From contig PCBQ01000092.1 of NCBI GenBank assembly GCA_002731395.1, positions 1 through 12,682 on the forward strand: a stretch of 12,682 bases of DNA. The letters run 5' to 3'. Shown here one piece after another: positions 9,401-12,682 of the stretch. The notes below the pieces were generated by a model. That model was not told where the DNA came from. It did no database searches and saw only the letters and a list, made by a program, of their open reading frames with translations. The DNA comes from Methanobacteriota archaeon. Lineage in GTDB: Archaea > Thermoplasmatota > Poseidoniia > Poseidoniales > Poseidoniaceae. How positions within the stretch are numbered: the stretch's first letter is position 1; each line of letters starts with the position of its first letter. A program made the translations under genes and the position numbers.

Positions 9401-12400
9401 CAGGACTCGACCACGATGTCAGCGCTTTACATCGGAAGCGACGGTGCGCTGGTGCTCACCGAGTCGGCTGAAGTGTATGGTGCCCAAACCTCCAGCGACG
9501 ACATGGCCACGGTCAAGATCGACCGCGGAAGCGTCGCCATCAGCGACTCCACCATCATCAACACCGCGAACACCGGTACGGCGCTGTGGGTCGAAGGATC
9601 CGCCGCCTCCATCGACAACATCGTGGTGAAGAACGGCGCTGTGGGTATCATGTCGAAGAACGCGGCGCCTCAGATTGACGGTTTCACGTCCACCGACAAC
9701 ACCGTCGGTGTGGACATGGACGGTGGCATGAGCCTCCCAACCATCTACCGCTCGCCGACGCTCTCCGGCCAGAGCCGGGGTTGGCAGACCTACGACATTG
9801 ACCTCTCGGCCTTCATCGGGAACAGCGACTACCTTCAGGTGGGCGCCAACTCGATCTATGCTGGTGGTAACGCTCACCCGTACTACAACTACTGGACGAG
9901 CAAGTACTACTTCATCACCGACCGATACCGCATGGAGTTGACCGACAACAACGGCAACACCTGGAACATCAGCGCCGGTGACACCGGGTACTACCCATAC
10001 AGCGCGAACGACCCCAACGAGGGCGTTGGCGACGTTGGAACCTACCAAGGTGGTACTGGTGGCGTCCCACAGTGGGACTGCAACTACTACGGCGTTGACT
10101 ACGGACCCAACCGCGTCGGCAACACCTTCTACGGTGGCTGGGGCTCAACCGGTGTGTACTGGTACTTCACTGGACAATCCGGATCCTACCCCAACTACTA
10201 CAACAGGCCCGCTGCGTTTGGATTCAACTGGGAGAACATCGAAGGCGTTACGCCCAGCGGTTCCTACGCTTACTACCCGTACCACTACTGGGGCTTCGGC
10301 ACCTACAGCTGGGCCGGATGGAGCGGCGTTATGGTTCCCCCCGAGGGTCTCGTTGGCACGAACAACTACAACGTCTGTGTGGACTATGCCTACTCATACT
10401 ACATGAGCAGCGGCCAAGGTGCTCGCGTGACCTTCCCGATCGTGGACATCTCCGCCAGCAACTTGACCGCGGCTACGATGTACATCGACGTGCTGCACAA
10501 CCGTGCGAACAACTACCAAGACCGCTATGAGTTCGTGGCCCGCGCGGGCAACGACCCAGCGGACCTCGGTGACTACAAGCGCGAGTCCGGTACGCCTCTG
10601 TTCAAGGACGGCACGATCAACGGCGCTGACGTTGGTGTGGAAATCGGTGGTAACTTTGCCGCTGGCCACCTCGACACCGTCGAAATCAACAGCCCGAACG
10701 ACGCCGGAATCATGGTTGCCGGTTCAACCATGGCGAGCGCCGATGCCGTCACCGTGAACGGTGGCGACTACGGTGTGCTGGTGGCGAACGGTGCTGCTGG
10801 AAGCATGGACCTCGAAAACATGGACCTGGATTCCCAGACCGTGGCTGGCATGTACTACGTCAAGGACTTCGGCGGTGACTTCACCGGAACCGTGTCCAAC
10901 AGCGCTGGTGCAGCCATGAAGTTCGGACCCAGCACCACCAAGGACCTGTCCTACGACAGCGTTGACTTCAGCGGCAACAACGTTGGTTTCGACCTCGCTG
11001 GTAGCGGTGGTTTCACCTTCGTTGATTCGACGATGGGCAGCACATCGAACGACTTCAAGATCAGTGGTTCCTCTGTGGTTGACTTCGTTGAAGGAACGGT
11101 GGACAGCACAAGTGTGGACGTCACCGGATCTGGTGAGTTCAACCGCATGCGTCAACTCGATGTGACCATGACCGCCGACCAGAGCGACGGCAATGGTGCG
11201 GTCGGTGTGTCTGACGTCGCTGTCGTCCTCCGCAACGCGGAAGGCGCCACGGCTTCGTCCGGAACCACGGGCACCACGGGTGTTGCAGAGGACCTGACCT
11301 TCACGACGATCAACGTCGACGCTGCTGGTCTCCACAACATCGACCTCAACGGGTACAGCGTGTCCTCTGTTGCGATGGTGGACTACTACTGGAACACCGG
11401 AAACGACAACAACGCCGACTTCCGCTATGTCGAAGAGGGTGTGAGCCTAAGCGACAACGCCGGCAACGCCGAGACGGTTGAACTCATCGACGAGTTTGAC
11501 CACCGCGTGTGCTACTACTTCAGTTCCGCCAGCTACAACTACGTGAACCGCTGTGCAAACGGTTGGTCCTCGACGGGATCGAGCCGCGTGTTCAGCAACG
11601 GTCTCGAAGAGCACGGCTACTACTACGGATCCGTTGAAGGCACCGACTTCACTGGAAAGGCCGTCATGGTTGACGCGCCGAACTGGTACCTTGACGGTGA
11701 CACCTACGAGTGGAACGGTACGACGTTGATTTGGACCGGTTCCTGGTCCACCAACGACATCTCCCGTGTGTACCCACGGTACAACGGTGAAGTCAACGTC
11801 TACATGCACGACGCTACGGTTCAGGGCATGTCCCTGAACGACGAGGGCGAGTTGGCTGGTATCAACTTCGGTTACATGTACTACTCCATGAACTTGGACG
11901 CCAACAACACCTCGTTCAGCGGCATCGCATCCATGGTGGGTGCAATCGGCTACGGGTACTACTCCGACTACGAGTTGAACTTCTACAACGTGCGAAACTC
12001 GACCATCTCCCACTACAAGGGCTGGTCTCCGTTGAACAACGCCATCCAAGTGCAGGACATGTGCATGCGCCTCTACGGCGGCGACGGAAACACGATCGAG
12101 AACAACACGTTCAACGATTGTGCGGTCGGCATTGAAATGGTGCGCTCTCCCTACTACTGGAGCCACAGCTCCAGCGAGATTGGAGCGGACAACGTGACCA
12201 TTCGCGGCAACACCTTCGAAGACGGTGGCGAAATCTCCGACGTCCGCTTCTACCCAACTTCGAGCGTCGAAGGCGGCATGGTCGTTGACAACGTGATGAA
12301 CAACACGGGCGGCGCAGACTCTGCGATCTCCGCATGGGACAGCAGCATCGAGGACCTCACCATCTCGGGCAACACCATTCGCGGATTCACCGAGGACGGC

Positions 12401-12682
12401 ATCTACCTGAACGACATCAAGGGCTTCGAAGTGAGCGACAACACGATGTACGGACCGGGCAACTCCTACGCTGGCATTCACGCCAACGGCGGATATGGCG
12501 ACGTCATGGACAACGTGATCGTTGACGCCACCACGGGTATCCTGATGTCCGAGGCCACGCAGCCTGTTGGTACCACCACGGACCTGTGTGAGATTTCCGG
12601 GAACTACGGTTACAGCGACAGTTGCACCTTCAACTTCGTCGGTAACGGCTCGACCCTTGTGATCGACATTGAGACCGACAGC
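3281..12682 (+). CDS. Giant exported multidomain beta-helix surface protein (3' partial, at least 3134 residues)
   Basis: One frame runs without a stop from the ATG at 3281 to the window edge. Residues 1-45 are a signal peptide or anchor (KKK at 7-9, hydrophobic core 13-34). Residues about 80-325 match the N-terminal pattern of bacterial wall-associated/RHS proteins (HYDNDGTWSDIDLNL at 103-117, YDLDYEV 199-205, VKQNL 210-214, LDPTL 324-328). Residues about 330-577 look like a DNRLRE-type sandwich (LPTGASV; closing with YIALTY). Two related Ig-like modules lie at 578-709 and 963-1087. Nidogen-like segments follow (FIVEWHDM 1090-1097; FEYFGTLY 1231-1238; IAPWW 1292-1296). Parallel beta-helix segments occupy about 1341-1795, 1927-2160, 2442-2620 and 2741-3120, the last with clear PbH1 rungs. 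Regulatory-like Ig modules (about 1800-1925, 2620-2740) and a Tyr-rich segment (2201-2374) separate them. Many N-x-S/T sequons and Cys residues fit an extracellular protein. No active site was seen. Adhesion, glycan binding or an envelope role is plausible but unproven. Confidence 0.93.
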   Translation, partial: MLGMTNKKKTAMGGIGIAVLLTLLMALTPMTGLVGNPIDDSVSAAEHNQVAEDDVFAQPEKLEPVEYGFADGSEVVGARDANMKTFRNADGTFTQMISDQPIHYDNDGTWSDIDLNLQATAFGWEVVENTFNTAFSAEVANGVVIQPSEWDDAILTGLNPMLVVMDESGTSHTPFEAPPATSEVTVGGNTIRYPLAEGYDLDYEVNTFQVKQNLVIRERPILDEGAHWFGFTEGMRLPAGHALYSGDVMVGTDLVQTDSHLEIRNVETGDLYAEIPAPMVIEPGVEEPYFGTFFVMAQGPMVFLTTAVETAWLLDDERVFPLGLDPTLSVTSAGGGYCYVSYNNCYNSNYRYMYHNSYNGKSSSTFRPYYFYTPWHKFTFSSSNALPTGASVDKIEYKEYVSYHYSYLSNSKIDFDVKVMEDCGTTRPATSATGSAPTSGYYYYQTYSGYSMSSPSCSGAISTSYLTSGYGGTAQKAMIVSSVHSPGIAFSESDHGTGWKTAVFCDSTGTTSCSSSTQAGYIWSALNGTSSVGLSKSFDNSGIATTGTNSGTRQYVYTYAYTSGSSNNYIALTYSGGTDADAPTASFGEYDGITSYIEGERTFFLGLSDTSGIDTTSGNEPTLYYAVNNGSYTSVAATTIGTCSTSSPECQFKAQTADINAGDYVTYYWWYQDLNVDSTGAADPNEGYTPALTGSQTTPTPYWFFVDDVNNAGDAKKMVQLTTQVSATNLFSPTKFFDRQMSYFDQSNEYYFEFDTSDCGTGSNRCFYTGASSQNYFYNNWIVQWQTSTYPATSSYNTGGSSPGKVYLDDDNGGYLSISAADGPGMNLVFMWDGDEFAMVGIGDETSIEEPLAGGSTASQVSTYGYSAAHRYVVPGDITGEFAGYSWNATYSSTGQNVVCTGTNGWTHFLRSSSGSPSCSSGYYYTYNTNYKWNGFALGAGYYARTGTGFAVTYDVSKIAPEPDTYAPTITHTSLADSYARSRTVTATIADGGSPPAGLNVSTSAGTGPTLYYSVNNGSQMSQIMTPVGKTTTQCVLAACDWSADITNLDTSDYIEYYITAEDVSTDVTTPNSVQTTASTFEVGDPNKMFIVEWHDMGYTSTYLCTYQVVFYDVTNEFEFKYDTGCQVYVDYSATGYQDQTRSKGETLQKGNGWLYGSNPFTANYRMHTSSTSNGHETFSPGLTEIKNYDTAISGSSSGTPYGYYCAYSSYWNTYKSSCNANIDMPDDFEFEYFGTLYEGTDSNDRVRLGRQGYMYFIDNGATSLERGVSTWSSNFPNMPYSGNSASRAGTIAPWWGYYTSYYCYDNTAIDCSVRYRTMPYNGKGTDVDADITTDTTWDIDDSPIRINPSNDYLSISADLTIEPGVVVQVADGKGISFDGTCDEMKINGNAANPVTFEGQAGGEWKGMAFTAACTTGTDDRHEFSHVDFRNTSDAAIVAGSRHGSSPSTNANVGNFTMNDVTFTNVGAAFKHGSGQGTVVEMTNFAVDGADDACFNFAEDTVAILSEGSMKNCNTNGQSWGGAIVNYPGSTAGSLFLENVTVTNSYVNFIDVDLQDVTVSNVSVSNSASQTGVAIDAMHGTNADLHLYNVSVPDYANSGFNAVSSVHMDDVDFGSADLWIHPNGWGSSTVGPMGDDAVMMNVEAGDITMQRIHFGVFENIDAGDVSISGTTTHTETETWKNLDIGDLTINGGAWSLILENADVSRLYSFSTSATNTIVMEQGSTIDHDDSSVDAVYGRNSDITLASVEVTSSDIDGSSNYLAKASSNSDIVLIDVSYDDGTGAADCADANGDTTSCPVDVSSSATVWYGGLAQVSLYREALLNNVVQKVYKSGHSVRTTVMDTTSSPAAPIFEVGVTQTDTTGMAEAWVVSGDSNGNTYGDHNLFGWGAAGQNETEVTSAWYPTGGFGYGDQIELLLQPAPINFDQPNMDCTWMANNQTFQGAESSPGVYLFDSFPMTLSADLDINGCTLVMMGSVMTVDASATNSPVLTISNGGSLVVNVSSDTGGKGTIKAQSSSYGVRLDVADGTLSVAGGVLKDLHQDSTTMSALYIGSDGALVLTESAEVYGAQTSSDDMATVKIDRGSVAISDSTIINTANTGTALWVEGSAASIDNIVVKNGAVGIMSKNAAPQIDGFTSTDNTVGVDMDGGMSLPTIYRSPTLSGQSRGWQTYDIDLSAFIGNSDYLQVGANSIYAGGNAHPYYNYWTSKYYFITDRYRMELTDNNGNTWNISAGDTGYYPYSANDPNEGVGDVGTYQGGTGGVPQWDCNYYGVDYGPNRVGNTFYGGWGSTGVYWYFTGQSGSYPNYYNRPAAFGFNWENIEGVTPSGSYAYYPYHYWGFGTYSWAGWSGVMVPPEGLVGTNNYNVCVDYAYSYYMSSGQGARVTFPIVDISASNLTAATMYIDVLHNRANNYQDRYEFVARAGNDPADLGDYKRESGTPLFKDGTINGADVGVEIGGNFAAGHLDTVEINSPNDAGIMVAGSTMASADAVTVNGGDYGVLVANGAAGSMDLENMDLDSQTVAGMYYVKDFGGDFTGTVSNSAGAAMKFGPSTTKDLSYDSVDFSGNNVGFDLAGSGGFTFVDSTMGSTSNDFKISGSSVVDFVEGTVDSTSVDVTGSGEFNRMRQLDVTMTADQSDGNGAVGVSDVAVVLRNAEGATASSGTTGTTGVAEDLTFTTINVDAAGLHNIDLNGYSVSSVAMVDYYWNTGNDNNADFRYVEEGVSLSDNAGNAETVELIDEFDHRVCYYFSSASYNYVNRCANGWSSTGSSRVFSNGLEEHGYYYGSVEGTDFTGKAVMVDAPNWYLDGDTYEWNGTTLIWTGSWSTNDISRVYPRYNGEVNVYMHDATVQGMSLNDEGELAGINFGYMYYSMNLDANNTSFSGIASMVGAIGYGYYSDYELNFYNVRNSTISHYKGWSPLNNAIQVQDMCMRLYGGDGNTIENNTFNDCAVGIEMVRSPYYWSHSSSEIGADNVTIRGNTFEDGGEISDVRFYPTSSVEGGMVVDNVMNNTGGADSAISAWDSSIEDLTISGNTIRGFTEDGIYLNDIKGFEVSDNTMYGPGNSYAGIHANGGYGDVMDNVIVDATTGILMSEATQPVGTTTDLCEISGNYGYSDSCTFNFVGNGSTLVIDIETDS
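4253..5011 (+). other. DNRLRE-like beta-sandwich region of the giant protein
   Basis: Residues 325-577 begin with DPTL and contain the hallmark order seen in DNRLRE domains: an Arg-led strand (TFRPYYFY), an aromatic strand (KFTF), LPTGASVDKIEY, a strand with D-x-D-x-K-V, and a final strand YIALTY. In bacterial proteins this domain directly follows the same kind of N-terminal module that is present here, so context supports the call. Sequence divergence and many tyrosines make it a fold-level inference. Confidence 0.45.
5012..5407 (+). repeat. Ig-like module, copy A
   Basis: Residues 578-709. It contains PTLYYAVNNGS at 621-631, then a Cys pair (CSTSSPEC) and a closing 'aGDYVTYYWWYQD' strand. 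The layout and the 11-residue signature match copy B about 388 residues later with a single change. The pattern (a strand with Y-x-V-N-N-G, then G/S-D-Y-I-x-Y-Y-x-x-x-x-D) is typical of Ig-like spacers in archaeal and bacterial secreted proteins. Confidence 0.6.
6168..6541 (+). repeat. Ig-like module, copy B
   Basis: Residues 963-1087. It carries PTLYYSVNNGS at 1009-1019, a Cys pair (CVLAAC) and DYIEYYITAED, aligned with copy A. It opens with 'YAPTITHTS', a usual first strand of Ig-like spacers, and is followed at once by the nidogen-like segment starting MFIVEWHDM. Divergence outside the signature suggests an old duplication. Confidence 0.6.
6536..7276 (+). other. Nidogen-like segment of the giant protein
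   Basis: Residues 1086-1332. FIVEWHDM (1090-1097) and FEFKYDTGC (1119-1127) match the second half of nidogen-like domains (V-E-W ... F-x-Y), while FEYFGTLY (1231-1238), GYMYF and IAPWW (1292-1296) followed by VRYRT match the first half (F-x-F-x-G-x-x-Y ... IAPFW). The halves appear in the reverse of the usual order, so these may be two incomplete domains or a permuted one. Nidogen-like domains are extracellular and thought to mediate binding. Confidence 0.45.
7301..8665 (+). other. First parallel beta-helix segment of the giant protein
   Basis: Residues about 1341-1795. The entry is classic for right-handed beta-helices: YLSISADLTIEPGVVVQV (from Tyr1353), then a strand ending FDG, an NPVTF strand, and GEWKGMAF around Trp1405, followed by many short turns with D/N-V-x-V or D-V-x-F strands (for example VTVSNVSVSNS). 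No Asp/Arg/Lys cluster typical of pectate lyases was recognised, so a structural or binding role is more likely than lyase activity. Confidence 0.6.
9059..9760 (+). other. Second beta-helix segment of the giant protein
   Basis: Residues about 1927-2160. The stretch starts with a CTWMANN/QTFQG strand pair and then cycles through short hydrophobic strands and Gly/Asn/Asp turns (SADLDINGCTL, PVLTISNGGSLVV, GVRLDVADGTLSV, VAISDSTIIN, ASIDNIVVKN, GIMSKN, PQIDGF). The period of about 20-25 residues and the inward-facing I/V/L pattern fit a parallel beta-helix. It is cut off by a Tyr-rich segment at about 2160. Confidence 0.5.
9881..10402 (+). other. Tyrosine-rich segment of the giant protein
   Basis: Residues 2201-2374 hold 30 tyrosines in 174 positions, with many Trp, Gly and Asn, including YYxY and YWY clusters. 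It sits between two beta-helix segments and is not itself an obvious beta-helix. Exposed Tyr/Trp patches are common in glycan-binding and adhesive proteins, but no known carbohydrate-binding family was recognised. Confidence 0.6.
11501..12640 (+). other. C-terminal visible beta-helix segment with PbH1 rungs
   Basis: Residues about 2741-3120. Successive turns carry an N-T/V-[FIM] core: GNTIENNTFNDCAVGIE (from 2936), NVTIRGNTFEDGGE (2971), MVVDNVMNNT, DLTISGNTIRGFTEDGIYL (3025), GFEVSDNTMYGPGNSYAGI (3048), GDVMDNVIVDATTGI (3073). This is the PbH1/NosD-like repeat pattern with roughly 22-35 residues per turn and Asn at the turns. The gene continues beyond the window, so the helix end and any C-terminal anchor are not visible. 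Confidence 0.65.

Noticed and set aside
7301..12640. Beta-helix segments as pectate lyase or other polysaccharide-degrading enzymes
   Set aside because: I saw no typical catalytic cluster (such as the Asp/Lys/Arg set of pectate lyases) on a consistent helix face; beta-helix form alone does not show enzymatic activity.
1..12682. CRISPR array, insertion sequence or prophage
   Set aside because: No regularly spaced direct repeats, no transposase or integrase frame, and no terminal inverted repeats with target duplications were found.

Overview
The window holds two very large secreted or cell-surface protein genes, both on the + strand, separated by about 660 bases of non-coding DNA. The DNA is GC-rich in the genes and codons end mostly in C or G; TTA and CTA codons are almost absent. 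The architecture (PKD/CARDB/FN3-like modules, one C-terminal membrane helix, a short acidic tail ending in DKDWDY) and the Gly/Asn/Thr/Tyr-rich beta-sandwich and beta-helix proteins suggest a planktonic archaeon of the Marine Group II (Candidatus Poseidoniales) type. This assignment is an inference from protein style; there is no rRNA or housekeeping gene in the window to confirm it.

Layout. (1) Positions 1-2616: the 3' part of a surface protein gene, open at the left edge, ending in a membrane anchor. (2) Positions 2617-3274: non-coding. Directly after the stop codon come four consecutive GC-rich hairpins (2633-2753), the best being a 14-bp stem capped by a GUGA tetraloop. The remainder is more AT-rich and contains short direct and inverted repeats, a TATA-like box (3223-3228) and a Shine-Dalgarno-like GGGGTGA (3268-3274). 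(3) Positions 3281-12682: one uninterrupted reading frame of 3134 codons with an N-terminal signal sequence and no stop before the right edge. It encodes a giant multidomain protein: signal peptide, an N-terminal module resembling that of bacterial wall-associated/RHS proteins, a DNRLRE-like beta-sandwich, two related Ig-like modules, nidogen-like segments, and then alternating parallel beta-helix segments, aromatic-rich segments and Ig-like or carboxypeptidase-regulatory-like modules.

No enzyme active site was recognised. The two genes are best read as a cell-surface locus: one tail-anchored protein with Ig-like stalk domains, and one exceptionally long exported beta-helix protein that may serve in adhesion, polysaccharide binding or the cell envelope. 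Long open frames on the - strand are codon-aligned shadows of these two genes and are not annotated.
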